35,074 nt of DNA from NCBI RefSeq assembly GCF_900102375.1, contig NZ_FNBO01000020.1, forward strand, positions 1 through 35,074. Direction: 5' to 3'. Within the stretch, counting starts at the first letter, position 1. Every line of letters begins with the position of its first letter. The position numbers and the translations under genes were made by a program. The DNA comes from Halorubrum xinjiangense. GTDB taxonomy: Archaea > Halobacteriota > Halobacteria > Halobacteriales > Haloferacaceae. Under the pieces are notes generated by a model, which saw nothing but the letters and a program-made list of their open reading frames with translations, had not been told where the DNA came from and made no database searches. Positions 1 to 9,049 of the stretch are shown piece by piece.

Positions 1-258
1 AACGTCGTCAGACTCGGAGGTATCGTTGGGCTTTCTCAGACCGACGGGCACTCGACAAACCCTTCGAGGATTCGTGTTCACCGCGTCAACGTTTCGGATA
101 CTGCCTCGTTACGAGGGCGGACAGGCCGCCTCCGAAGGTCGTTCGGAATCCGCTCCGTTCCGACCTGACCTTACCGACATATAGCGATTCTTGAAACTTC
201 AAAGTATCCATTAGAAACTCGAACTAGGGAGTCCAACGTGGTTTGATTCCAAGTTGTC
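1..258. other. Left-end stretch without a recognisable gene
   Basis: I see no coding region with haloarchaeal character here. The base composition is less GC-rich than in the genes. An open minus-strand frame at 171-434 has a basic, low-complexity translation and runs through the IS-end hairpin, so I do not call it. A short hairpin (CGGAA/TTCCG) lies near 145-163. Confidence 0.5.
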
Positions 259-297
259 GGATTCATCCTGCGGCTAAAGCCGCAGGTATTCTCCTTG
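259..297 (-). mobile_element. Remnant right end of an IS1341/IS605-type (TnpB) element
   Basis: An 8-bp perfect hairpin, CCTGCGGC-TAAA-GCCGCAGG (267-286), is flanked by ATTCAT on the left and TATTCTCC on the right. The same arrangement (ATCCT, GC-rich stem, TAAA loop, stem, AGG, ATTCCTCC) stands at 34638-34670 downstream of the TnpB gene. Ends of this kind are the 3' part of the TnpB guide (omega) RNA in this family. No tnpB frame is present next to it, so this is a solo end or a short non-autonomous derivative. On the minus strand it would read rightmost to leftmost, with any guide at about 245-264. Confidence 0.5.
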
Positions 298-300
298 ATC

Positions 301-310
301 TTATATAAAT
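301..310 (+). promoter_or_regulatory. Strong TATA element without an assigned gene
   Basis: TTATATAAAT is one of the best TATA matches in the window. The core is nearly palindromic, so it could serve either strand: a plus-strand transcript would start near 330-335 and run towards the 19-bp repeats, and a minus-strand one would start near 280 inside the IS-end hairpin. Two small hairpins follow on the plus strand (322-334 GTCCG/CGGAC and 350-365 TACGGT/ACCGTA). No gene can be assigned to it. Confidence 0.35.
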
Positions 311-417
311 GGGAGAGGGCGGTCCGAAACGGACTAGACGGGGTTCCTCTACGGTAGCGACCGTACGACGAAGAGAGACTTGGACCTACGAAAGTGCGCA
401 CGCAAGCCATAGACACG

Positions 418-512
418 GTGCTAGCTGATGACAACGGACCTAGCCGACAAAGATAGGGCTAGCTGGTAACGATAGAGCTGGCTGATAACGACAGGGCTAG
501 CCGATAAGACGA
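418..512 (+). repeat. Five tandem 19-bp iteron-like units
   Basis: Five consecutive 19-base units start at 418, 437, 456, 475 and 494 with no spacing error. The approximate consensus is GRSCTAGCYGATAACGAYA, and the tetranucleotide CTAGC recurs. The units differ at several positions but keep exact length. They lie directly left of the ORB-like cluster. Exact-period degenerate direct repeats of this size are typical of iterons or protein-binding arrays rather than of coding DNA. Confidence 0.7.
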
Positions 513-573
513 ATACAGGAGACCGCTGGAAAAGAGTGACCGCAGGCGGCTTCCGAGCAGTCTTTCCCTCCTA

Positions 574-814
574 TTTCACCGGAAACGTGGTGTTCGAAGA
601 GGTGTCAAGTAGACTCGGCCGAGGGACAGACCACGTTTCCGGTGAAAACACCGATATCGCTCGGCGGAAGCTCGCTCATCTGGCTTGGCGAGCTGTACTC
701 CGAGTTAGTTAATAAAACCTGTTGTTTGAGATCGGTCAGAAACACTCAGCTACCTGCGATGATGGCGAGGCCACACACCGACTACACCCACCGAACCCCG
801 ATTTCACCGGAAAC
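574..814. other. Candidate replication origin: three ORB-like motifs and an AT-rich stretch
   Basis: The motif TTTCACCGGAAAC occurs three times: plus strand at 574-586, minus strand at 635-647, plus strand at 802-814. The first two form a perfect 18-bp inverted repeat (574-591 with 630-647, TTTCACCGGAAACGTGGT). Between the second and third copies lies an AT-rich stretch (about 703-730) containing TTAATAAAA, preceded by a hairpin AGCTCGC/GCGAGCT (669-694). The motif resembles the archaeal origin recognition box, whose core is a TTYCA...GGAAAC dyad followed by a G-rich tail; here the tail is only GTGGT or ACGGTG, which weakens the match. No orc1/cdc6 gene is inside the window; one could lie left of position 1. 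Confidence 0.5.
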
Positions 815-903
815 ACGGTGTGTCTCTCCACACAGTCCTCACCATTCACGAGCCTCATCATTCACGTCAATCAGCGCGCGTTCTCTTCAACGTACATCCA
901 CCC

Positions 904-946
904 AACACGCGTCCCTCCTCAACACGCGTCCCTCCTCAACACGCGT
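904..946. repeat. 17-bp tandem repeat
   Basis: AACACGCGTCCCTCCTC is present at 904-920 and 921-937, followed by the partial unit AACACGCGT at 938-946. It lies between the ORB-like cluster and the 3' end of the regulator gene. No function is apparent. Confidence 0.75.
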
Positions 947-969
947 TACTTTAGTGCTCGTCGGACGAG

Positions 970-1782
970 TCAGCGATCAAGGGAGTCACGGACCTCGTAC
1001 CGCACGCCGTCCTCGCGGAGCCGCGTCGTGTGCCGAGAAAGTTCGTCGGTTGACACAAGCAACAACACGTCCAAGCCGCGAAGCGCGGCCTGTGAGACGC
1101 CCGTCGAGGATCCAAACCGCACGTCTGGCCGGAGTCCGGTACGGGTCGCGAGCGCGTATGCCTCGGTTCCGCCGACCGCGACGATGTCCACCCCGGCAGC
1201 GCGGTCCTCGATCACGTCTGGAGACGGCGGATCCCCTTCGGTCACGGCGGGGATAGGAACGACCGTCACCACGCCCGGGTCGTACTCGACGACGCCCTCG
1301 AAGTCGGTGACGCCGACCGCCTCCCCCGCCTCGCCACCCGTAACGACGACCGCGGTCGCCGAACCGCCCTCGGGGACGGCGTGTAACGCGCCGTCACGCA
1401 TCTCCAGTCCGACCTCGTCCCCCTCCTCGAGCGTCCCCGTCGCCACCGCGGCGTCGACGTCGACGCTCCCCAAGACATCATCCGACACCCGAGAGACGAA
1501 CTCCGACAGGGCATCGGTTCGCGTGATGATCCAGTCGACTCCCTCTTTCGTCACCTCGTACCGACCGCGACCGCGCTTCTCAACGAATCCCCCGTCGACC
1601 AGATCGCGGACGTAGTCGCTCACCGCCTGCGATGTCACGCCGATGACGTCGGCGATCTCCTCTTGGCTCACCGCCGGCTGTCGCGCGGCGATCTCGACGA
1701 GGACCCGATAGCGAGTCGCGTCGCGTCTGTTGTCGAGCACTCGCGGCCCGGTCGCCTCGTCCGGATCCTCGCTCGGTTCCAT
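970..1782 (-). CDS. Winged-helix (MarR-like) transcriptional regulator with C-terminal sensor-like domain
   Basis: This 270-residue protein has an N-terminal winged helix: after the RVLDNRRDATRYRVLVEIA segment, the stretch QEEIADVIGVTSQAVSDYVRD (about residues 43-63) is a clear helix-turn-helix, followed by a wing (KRGRGRYEVT). The remaining 180 residues look like an alpha/beta ligand or effector domain conserved in haloarchaeal regulators of this type; I do not know its ligand. The start was set at the methionine before EPSEDPDEATG, because the 25 codons upstream are not acidic and run into the promoter. The gene faces the origin-like region at its 3' end and shares a repeat-rich upstream region with the malic enzyme gene, which ends at 1971. 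Its target genes cannot be inferred from context. Confidence 0.85.
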   Translation of the reverse strand: MEPSEDPDEATGPRVLDNRRDATRYRVLVEIAARQPAVSQEEIADVIGVTSQAVSDYVRDLVDGGFVEKRGRGRYEVTKEGVDWIITRTDALSEFVSRVSDDVLGSVDVDAAVATGTLEEGDEVGLEMRDGALHAVPEGGSATAVVVTGGEAGEAVGVTDFEGVVEYDPGVVTVVPIPAVTEGDPPSPDVIEDRAAGVDIVAVGGTEAYALATRTGLRPDVRFGSSTGVSQAALRGLDVLLLVSTDELSRHTTRLREDGVRYEVRDSLDR

Positions 1783-1860
1783 ACCAACGCTGTCGTAGTT
1801 GGAAACAAGTAAAATTGGTGTGCCGGCCGCCGGGTAGGGGCAGACGATGCCGGCCACCGG

Positions 1861-1940
1861 ACGACGCCGGACGCCGGACGCCGGACGACGCCGGACGCCG
1901 GACGCCGGACGACGCCGGACGCCGGACGACGCCGGACGAT
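1861..1940. repeat. GC-rich minisatellite between the regulator and malic enzyme genes
   Basis: A 24-bp unit beginning ACGACGCCGGACGCCGG is repeated at 1861-1884 and 1885-1908, then in a shortened 17-bp form at 1909-1925 and a degenerate form to 1940. The unit is itself built from GACGCCG and GACGACGCCG blocks. It lies immediately downstream of the malic enzyme gene and upstream of the regulator start. Confidence 0.8.
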
Positions 1941-1970
1941 GCCGACAGCCGAGAGACGCGCGACGGACTA

Positions 1971-4223
<2,253 letters not shown>

Positions 4224-4245
4224 GTCTGCCTCCATTCGTGAACGG

Positions 4246-4255
4246 AGTAAAAAGC
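4246..4255 (-). promoter_or_regulatory. TATA element of the malic enzyme gene
   Basis: On the minus strand GCTTTTTACT is centred about 27 bases before the ATG at 4223. A Shine-Dalgarno sequence GGAGG lies between it and the start codon, so the transcript probably has a short leader. Confidence 0.5.
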
Positions 4256-4352
4256 TATCCGATGCTGTCGAAGAGACAATTCGACGTTCGACGATCATTC
4301 GACGACCCCGCTAGGGTCCCGAGAGCCCCCAACGCCGCGCGACGACCGGCAA

Positions 4353-5519
4353 TCACTCCTCGACCGATTTCGAGTCGTCGCTCGCGACGAGCGTCGGCGA
4401 CAGCGGCGCCAAGTCGGACTCGATCCCGGCGAGCGTCGAGACCTCGTAGGCGGTCAGATACGTCCGCGCCACGAGCCGGACCGGGAGCGTCACGACCACG
4501 ACTGCGACGGCGGCACAGACCAGTACGGTGACGAGAACGACCGTCCCCGCGGCCGTCCCGATCAGCGCCTCGACCCCGCCGAGCGGAACCGCCGCGACCA
4601 CGAGCGCGACGAGGCCGACTGCGGCGACGACGCCTCCGACGAACGCGACGGCGACGGCCTGAACGATCCCGGCTCCCGCCGCGACGACGGCGTGAACCGC
4701 GAGGTAGGCGACGACCTCGCCGACCGACCCGCGGAACGACCGCCAAACCGCTCGCCATCCGGCGAGCACACCCACGTCGCGGGCGACCATCGCCGGCGCG
4801 ACGAACTCGAACGTGAGCCGGGACGCGACGGCCCCGATCAGTGCGGCACTGGCCGCGAACACTGCGAGCCCGCCGAGCGCTGCGGTCTGGACCGTCAACG
4901 ACCCGGGGAGACCGCCGACCGAAATTCCGACCGCGCGCAACGCTGTGGGATCGACGGCGACGACGAGCGCGAGCGCGGGCATTCCGGTCGCAACCACGAG
5001 GACCGTCGAGAAGGCGAACAGCCCCAGCGCCTGCCGGAACCGATCGCGGAACGGTCGCCGGAGCGCGACCTCGTCCGTCGCGAGCGCGTCGTAGAAGACG
5101 AGCCGGAAGGCGAATGAACACGCGACGAGGGCGAGCGCGACGAGCAGCGCGATGCCAGCGAGCCCGGCTAACAGCGCGGCGTCGAGCCCTGCGAGGCGCT
5201 CGGCGCCCGTACTCACGCCGCGTTCGACGACCACTGGTACCGATTCGGAGTCGGTCGGGACAAACTCGCTCCAAGCGCCGATCCCACCGGCCGCTCCGGC
5301 CGCGCTTACCGCTCCGACCGCGCCGACCGCTCCGGCTGCGGCGCCGAAAAGTGACGAGCCGGTACTCGGCACGCCAGCGCCCGACACTCCGACGCCCCCG
5401 CTCGCCATCACGAGCGCGAGGAACGCGAGCGTCGCCCACCGCACCGCCTCGAAGGGGAAAAGGAACCGACGCGTGGCGTCGACGGCGCGGTCGAGCGCGT
5501 CAACGGCGTGCCAGCTCAT
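4353..5519 (-). CDS. Multi-spanning membrane protein (DUF7544-like)
   Basis: The 388-residue product starts MSWHAVDALDRAVDATRRFLFPFE, a soluble helical opening, and then has six or more hydrophobic segments, including AVRWATLAFLALVMASG, AALLAGLAGIALLVALALVAC, ALGLFAFSTVLVVATGMPALALVVA and several alanine/valine-rich spans to the C-terminus. A low-complexity alanine-glycine segment (about residues 46-75) precedes the third span. It belongs to a conserved haloarchaeal membrane family of unknown function; the domain name is from memory. I set the start at 5519; the open frame to 5825 continues through the promoter region of the divergent zinc-ribbon gene and reads as basic shadow sequence. It ends 130 bases upstream of the malic enzyme start and faces the same way. 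Confidence 0.8.
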   Translation of the reverse strand: MSWHAVDALDRAVDATRRFLFPFEAVRWATLAFLALVMASGGVGVSGAGVPSTGSSLFGAAAGAVGAVGAVSAAGAAGGIGAWSEFVPTDSESVPVVVERGVSTGAERLAGLDAALLAGLAGIALLVALALVACSFAFRLVFYDALATDEVALRRPFRDRFRQALGLFAFSTVLVVATGMPALALVVAVDPTALRAVGISVGGLPGSLTVQTAALGGLAVFAASAALIGAVASRLTFEFVAPAMVARDVGVLAGWRAVWRSFRGSVGEVVAYLAVHAVVAAGAGIVQAVAVAFVGGVVAAVGLVALVVAAVPLGGVEALIGTAAGTVVLVTVLVCAAVAVVVVTLPVRLVARTYLTAYEVSTLAGIESDLAPLSPTLVASDDSKSVEE

Positions 5520-5660
5520 ACGACCCGTTGGCCGGAGGGAGTGAAATAGGCTGGCACCGGAGCGGACGACGGACGGGCCGCCCGCTCCGCGACCGCTCGT
5601 CCCGAGAGCCCGGACCGCCGACCCGCAGTCGTTTAGGGCCGACGCGACGAACCGCCAGGT

Positions 5661-6548
5661 ATGAAAGTCCGCGGCGAACGCGAGTGCCAGTCCTGCGGCA
5701 CGCGGTGGTCGTACTACGAGACGGGCTCCGTCGCGTGTCCGAGCTGCGGCGACTTCCGGAGCGTCGGCGTCGACGCCCGCACCGCGCACACCGACGCGCC
5801 GGTCTCGCTCGACCTCGCCGCCCACCGCGAGCGGTTCGGTGACGCCCCCGAGACGCTTCCCCGGTCGGGTGTCGACGAGCTCCAGTCCGACCTCCGGGAG
5901 TACTGCCGGAAGCGCGGGTTCATCGACGGCGGTCGACTCGCCCGTCTCGACGGGACCTACCTCGCAGCCCGCGAACTGCTGGAGGCGGTCGACTGCTTCG
6001 AGCGACTGCGCGACCCAGCCGACGCCGACCGCGAGTACCTCCTCGCGCTGCTCGCCGGCGCCGACGACGGCGACCGGCCGGCGACGAAGGAGGTCCCGAC
6101 CGCGCTCCGTGAGGCCCGGGGGATGGCGGCCGTGCGCGCGGTCAGGGCGTACCGCAGCGACGCGCTCGACTTCCTCGACGAGCTCGAAGCCGGCGCCGAA
6201 CAGGATCCCGCTGAAAACAGCGACGACGAGAGCAGCGACGACGAGAGCAGCGATGACAAGAGCAACAACGACGAGAGCAACGACGACACCCCGACGGTCA
6301 CCGTCGACGGCGAGGCGCCGGAAGCCAGGGTCGGCCCGGCCCGCGACGCCTTCGAGCGCCTCCGCGACCGCGTCACGCGCGTCGACGCGCTCGGCGGCGA
6401 CGTGCCGCCCGCGGCCGCGGACGCCCTCGTCGAGGCGGCCGACGCCCTCGGCGAGTACGTCCGGACCGGCGACGAGACGGCGCTGACGAACGCCGAGAGC
6501 CTGATCGACGAGGCGAGCGTCGACGACCTCGACCCCACGGGTCGCTGA
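5661..6548 (+). CDS. Zinc-ribbon haloarchaeal protein (DUF7117-like)
   Basis: The 295-residue protein opens with a zinc ribbon, CQSCG-13-CPSCG (cysteines 9, 12, 26, 29), as in TFIIB-type ribbons. Helical regions follow: one after the ribbon, and one at the C-terminus. Between them is a serine-aspartate linker encoded by imperfect 15-bp repeats (6226-6290). No catalytic motif is visible. The name is a tentative family assignment; the role may be nucleic-acid or protein binding. A TATA-like GTTTAGGG at about 5628-5635 stands 26 bases before the ATG, and AGGT directly precedes the start. It is divergent from the membrane protein gene. Confidence 0.8.
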   Translation: MKVRGERECQSCGTRWSYYETGSVACPSCGDFRSVGVDARTAHTDAPVSLDLAAHRERFGDAPETLPRSGVDELQSDLREYCRKRGFIDGGRLARLDGTYLAARELLEAVDCFERLRDPADADREYLLALLAGADDGDRPATKEVPTALREARGMAAVRAVRAYRSDALDFLDELEAGAEQDPAENSDDESSDDESSDDKSNNDESNDDTPTVTVDGEAPEARVGPARDAFERLRDRVTRVDALGGDVPPAAADALVEAADALGEYVRTGDETALTNAESLIDEASVDDLDPTGR

Positions 6549-6584
6549 GAGCGAACGACGCCCGCCCGCCCGAACCCCGAGCCG

Positions 6585-7310
6585 TCATTCCGCCTCGGGC
6601 GCGACCACCGCGTTCGAGAGCGTCCCGACGCCCTCGTAGGTGATCTCGACGCGCTCGCCGCGCTCGACGACCCCGGGGTTCGCGGGGCTACCGAACGCGA
6701 TACAGTCACCGGGCTCGAGGGTGAACCGCTTCGAGAGGTATGAGACGACCTCGCGCGGGCCGAACAACATCAGCTCGGTGTTCGCGTCCTGCCGCTGCTC
6801 GCCGCCCACGGTCGTCTCGATGTCGAGGCTCGTCGGGTCCACGTCGGTCTCGATCCACGGCCCGAGCGGCGCCGACCCGTCGAACGCCTTCCGCGCGGTC
6901 CGCCCCTGCTGGTCGAGCGCGTCGACGTCGTTCATCACCGTGTAGCCGCGCACGACCTCGGGCACCTCCGCGGGGTCGAGGGCGCGGCACCGCTCGTCGA
7001 TCACGGCGACCAGCTCGCCGGCGTACGTCAGTTCCTCGGTCCATTCCGGGTACCGGATCGGCTCGCCGTGCGCGAGCAGGCTCGCCGGCGGCTTTATAAA
7101 GAAGTCCGGCTCCTCGGGGCGCTCGTAGTCCATCTGGTCGAGCGTCTCGGCGTAGTTCCGACCGACGCAGTACAGCGCGCTGGGCTCACACGGCGGGAGC
7201 AGTCGCCCGTCGCGACCGACCTCGTAGCGGCCGTCGTCGGCGACGACCGCGCCGTCGACGTAGCGGCCGGCCACGGGGCCGTCCGGGGTGAGCAGTCGAG
7301 CGAGTCGCAT
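6585..7310 (-). CDS. Fumarylacetoacetate hydrolase (FAH) family protein
   Basis: The 241-residue protein has the FAH fold signatures: CVGRNYAETLDQM near residue 48, DFFIKPPASL near 69, the metal-binding stretch ELTYAGELVAVID (about 91-103), GYTVMNDVDALDQQ and LMLFGPREVVSYLSKRFTLEPGD with PANPGVV towards the end. Members cleave or hydrate acylpyruvates and related 2-oxo acids in aromatic or sugar acid breakdown, or act as oxaloacetate tautomerase or decarboxylase. The usual ExE metal pair appears as ELTYAGE, which fits. It lies 54 bases after the SAMP-linked gene set and faces the same way, but I would not assume a shared function. The substrate is unknown. Confidence 0.88.
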   Translation of the reverse strand: MRLARLLTPDGPVAGRYVDGAVVADDGRYEVGRDGRLLPPCEPSALYCVGRNYAETLDQMDYERPEEPDFFIKPPASLLAHGEPIRYPEWTEELTYAGELVAVIDERCRALDPAEVPEVVRGYTVMNDVDALDQQGRTARKAFDGSAPLGPWIETDVDPTSLDIETTVGGEQRQDANTELMLFGPREVVSYLSKRFTLEPGDCIAFGSPANPGVVERGERVEITYEGVGTLSNAVVAPEAE

Positions 7311-7364
7311 GCGGGAACGTCCGCGCTGCGGTCCGAAAAGGCGTCGGTGACGGCAGGAATCGGG

Positions 7365-7847
7365 TCAGTCGCCGTCCGCATCTGCGTCGCGGTTCCCGTC
7401 CGCATTCGTGTCCTCGCCGTCCGCGTCGCGACCGTCCTCCCCGTCGCGCTCGCCGCCTCCCCCCTCGTCGACGCCGATGACGACGCCCGACCGGATCTCC
7501 AGCGCGGTGTCGAACTCCTCCCGGCGACCGCTCCCTGACCCGATCCGCTCGACCGCGGCCTCGTGCGCGCGAACGACGGCGTCGCGCTCGCGCTCGGTGA
7601 GCCCGACGCGGTCGGCCACCGCCTCCCAGTGGTCGGGCTCGACGAGGAACGTCTCGCGGTCCGGCTCGGCCGCGATCCGCTCGTAGCGCCGGCGATACGC
7701 GTCGATTCTGGGGCCGAGATCGGCCTGGACTCGCGCGAGCAGCGCCGGCACCCGCGCGGCCGGCACGCTCGCGAGCGCGGCCGTCTTCACCAGCGCGGTG
7801 CCCTCGATCGGGTACGGACCCGGGTCCTGCTCGTCGTCGTCGGACAT
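7365..7847 (-). CDS. Conserved haloarchaeal protein of unknown function in the SAMP3 gene set
   Basis: 160 residues starting MSDDDEQDPGPYPIEGTA. The first 120 residues are predominantly helical (VPALLARVQADLGPRIDAYRRRYERI, then a block around GLTERERDAVVRAHEAAVERI); the last 30 are an acidic Asp/Gly tail, common in haloarchaea. The start codon shares one base with the stop of the preceding gene (TGATG at 7845-7849), so translation is coupled. The in-frame extension to 7994 overlaps that gene and reads as arginine-rich shadow sequence. The function is not recognised; position suggests a link to the modifier or sulfur-carrier system. Confidence 0.75.
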   Translation of the reverse strand: MSDDDEQDPGPYPIEGTALVKTAALASVPAARVPALLARVQADLGPRIDAYRRRYERIAAEPDRETFLVEPDHWEAVADRVGLTERERDAVVRAHEAAVERIGSGSGRREEFDTALEIRSGVVIGVDEGGGGERDGEDGRDADGEDTNADGNRDADADGD

Positions 7848-8224
7848 CACCCGCCGGCGCGCATGGCCTTCTGCCGGTACTTCGGTAGGAGCTCGGCGAG
7901 GGCGTCGGGGTCGCCGGCGAACTCGGCGGTCACCTCGGTGAGTTCGATGGCGGCCGCCGCGGTCACCGTCTCGGCACTGAGCGCCACTCGCCACCCGTCG
8001 CCGTCCACGCGGGTCGCCTCCGCCGGGTCGTCGGTCCCGACGAGCTCTCCGCCCAAGTTTCGGAGGTAGTGAGCCGCAAGCCGACGGGAGATGCCGCGGT
8101 ACGCCACCGTCTCGCGCTCCCAGCCGTCCTCGGCCGACGGGAGGGTCGCCGCGTCCTCGGCGTCGTCCGCCGCGCTCGTTCCGTCCGTGGGCTCCTCGAC
8201 GGAGGCGGACTCGTCGTCGCTCAT
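7847..8224 (-). CDS. Small protein coupled to SAMP3, possibly MoaD-related C-terminal (DUF1952-like) domain
   Basis: 125 residues. An acidic linker (1-33) is followed by WERETVAYRGISRRLAAHYLRNLGGELVGTDDP, a beta-rich middle part and the end LLPKYRQKAMRAGG. That ending resembles the C-terminal domain found attached to some bacterial MoaD-related proteins; this is from memory and tentative. The start overlaps the SAMP3-like gene (ATGA at 8221-8224) and the stop overlaps the next gene. The chain finishes in Gly-Gly, which is notable beside a modifier whose own terminus is Gly-Gly-Thr. Confidence 0.75.
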   Translation of the reverse strand: MSDDESASVEEPTDGTSAADDAEDAATLPSAEDGWERETVAYRGISRRLAAHYLRNLGGELVGTDDPAEATRVDGDGWRVALSAETVTAAAAIELTEVTAEFAGDPDALAELLPKYRQKAMRAGG

Positions 8225-8502
8225 GTTCCTCCGGCGACCGGCGGGAACACCGAGAGCCGGTCGCCGTCCGCCATCGGCGTGTCGAGTCCGTCGAGGTGGA
8301 GCACCTCGCGACCGTTCTTCAGGACGTTGATCTGCGGCGCGAGGTCGCCGTCGACGATCAGCCGGCTCTCCATCCCTTCGTACTCGGACTCCAGTTCCCG
8401 CAGCACGTCGCCGACCGTGGAGCCGTCGGCGAACTCCGCGTTCACCGTCTTCCCGCCGGCGGCCTCGCGAAACGTCGCGAAGAACCGCAGTTCCAGTTCC
8501 AT
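8221..8502 (-). CDS. samp3: Ubiquitin-like small archaeal modifier protein, SAMP3/MoaD family
   Basis: 93 residues beginning MELELRFFATFREAAGGKTV, with the beta-grasp pattern, INVLKNGREVLHLDGLDTP in the second half and the FPPVAGG tail typical of MoaD, ThiS and SAMP proteins. It is closest in my memory to SAMP3 of Haloferax, which is attached to lysines by the E1-like UbaA and removed by JAMM peptidases; MoaD-like members also carry sulfur for molybdopterin. The last codons read GGA GGA ACA TGA, so the chain ends Gly-Gly-Thr, one residue beyond the diglycine. The stop overlaps the next start as ATGA. A TATA element at 8526-8533 places it on a leaderless transcript. Confidence 0.92.
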   Translation of the reverse strand: MELELRFFATFREAAGGKTVNAEFADGSTVGDVLRELESEYEGMESRLIVDGDLAPQINVLKNGREVLHLDGLDTPMADGDRLSVFPPVAGGT

Positions 8503-8525
8503 ACCCGTACGTCGAGTCGCGGCGG

Positions 8526-8533
8526 CTTAAAAG
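8526..8533 (-). promoter_or_regulatory. TATA element of the SAMP3 gene set
   Basis: CTTTTAAG on the minus strand is centred 27 bases before the ATG at 8502, the spacing of a leaderless haloarchaeal transcript. The GC-rich palindromes at 8533-8605 begin directly upstream. Confidence 0.6.
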
Positions 8534-8605
8534 CGGCCGGCCGCGGAAGTCGATACGGCCGGGAATTCGTCGCGGCCGGCCGCGGAAGAAGACGCGACCG
8601 GCCGC
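8533..8605. repeat. Three GCGGCCGGCCGC-type palindromes
   Basis: The perfect 12-bp palindrome GCGGCCGGCCGC stands at 8533-8544 and 8572-8583, each followed by GGAAG, and the near copy GCGACCGGCCGC at 8594-8605. They fill the space between the stop of the 127-residue gene and the SAMP3 TATA box. They could be a terminator region, an operator array or both. Confidence 0.6.
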
Positions 8606-8629
8606 TCGTAAAAGGCGACGCGTCGCCGA

Positions 8630-9013
8630 CTACAGATCGGACAACCGGATCCCGTCCTCGACCAGGCGGAAGTTGCGCTCGCGGTCGAGGTCGTCCGCGA
8701 GCCACTCGTGGTCGTACAGCTGGCCGATCAGTTCGAGGTAGAGGTTCCGCCACGCGATCGCGTAGATCGGCGATTGCCCCCACGCGCGCAGCTCCGGGAC
8801 GAACTCGTGGTACGTGCTCGCCTGCGACTCCATGCGCTCGACCGCGTCGGCGACGACCTCGGCCGCCTCGTCCGGGTCCGCCTCGTCGATCGCGTCGTTC
8901 AGCCGCGACTGGATCCCCGTGATGGCGCGTCGCATGTCGCGTTCGGCGGTCCCTTCCTCCTCCGGAAGCGACTCGACGACGCCTCTCGGCACGCCGAGTT
9001 CGATCTCTGGCAT
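8630..9013 (-). CDS. Conserved haloarchaeal protein of unknown function
   Basis: 127 residues, starting MPEIELGVP after a clear GAGGTGA ribosome-binding site seven bases upstream, which decides against the methionine at 9040. The protein looks mainly helical, with RAITGIQSRLNDAIDEADPDEAAEVVADAVERMESQA as a probable long helical hairpin and a conserved-looking aromatic block WGQSPIYAIAWRNLYLELIGQLYDHEW. No signal peptide and no catalytic motif are seen. It lies 36 bases after the hydrolase gene on the same strand and may be the last gene of the phoU transcript. Confidence 0.75.
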   Translation of the reverse strand: MPEIELGVPRGVVESLPEEEGTAERDMRRAITGIQSRLNDAIDEADPDEAAEVVADAVERMESQASTYHEFVPELRAWGQSPIYAIAWRNLYLELIGQLYDHEWLADDLDRERNFRLVEDGIRLSDL

Positions 9014-9049
9014 GCTATCACCTCGGGGGAGCGCGGTCAAAAAACCCGC

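Noticed and set aside
171..434. Minus-strand 87-codon frame near the left end
   Set aside because: The translation is basic and low in complexity, and it crosses the IS-end hairpin and TATA element.
4255..5439. Long minus-strand frame over the membrane protein gene
   Set aside because: Arginine-rich shadow frame; the overlapping frame encodes clear membrane segments.
5520..5825. N-terminal extension of the membrane protein
   Set aside because: Covers the divergent promoter region and reads as non-conserved sequence before MSWHAVDALDRAVD.
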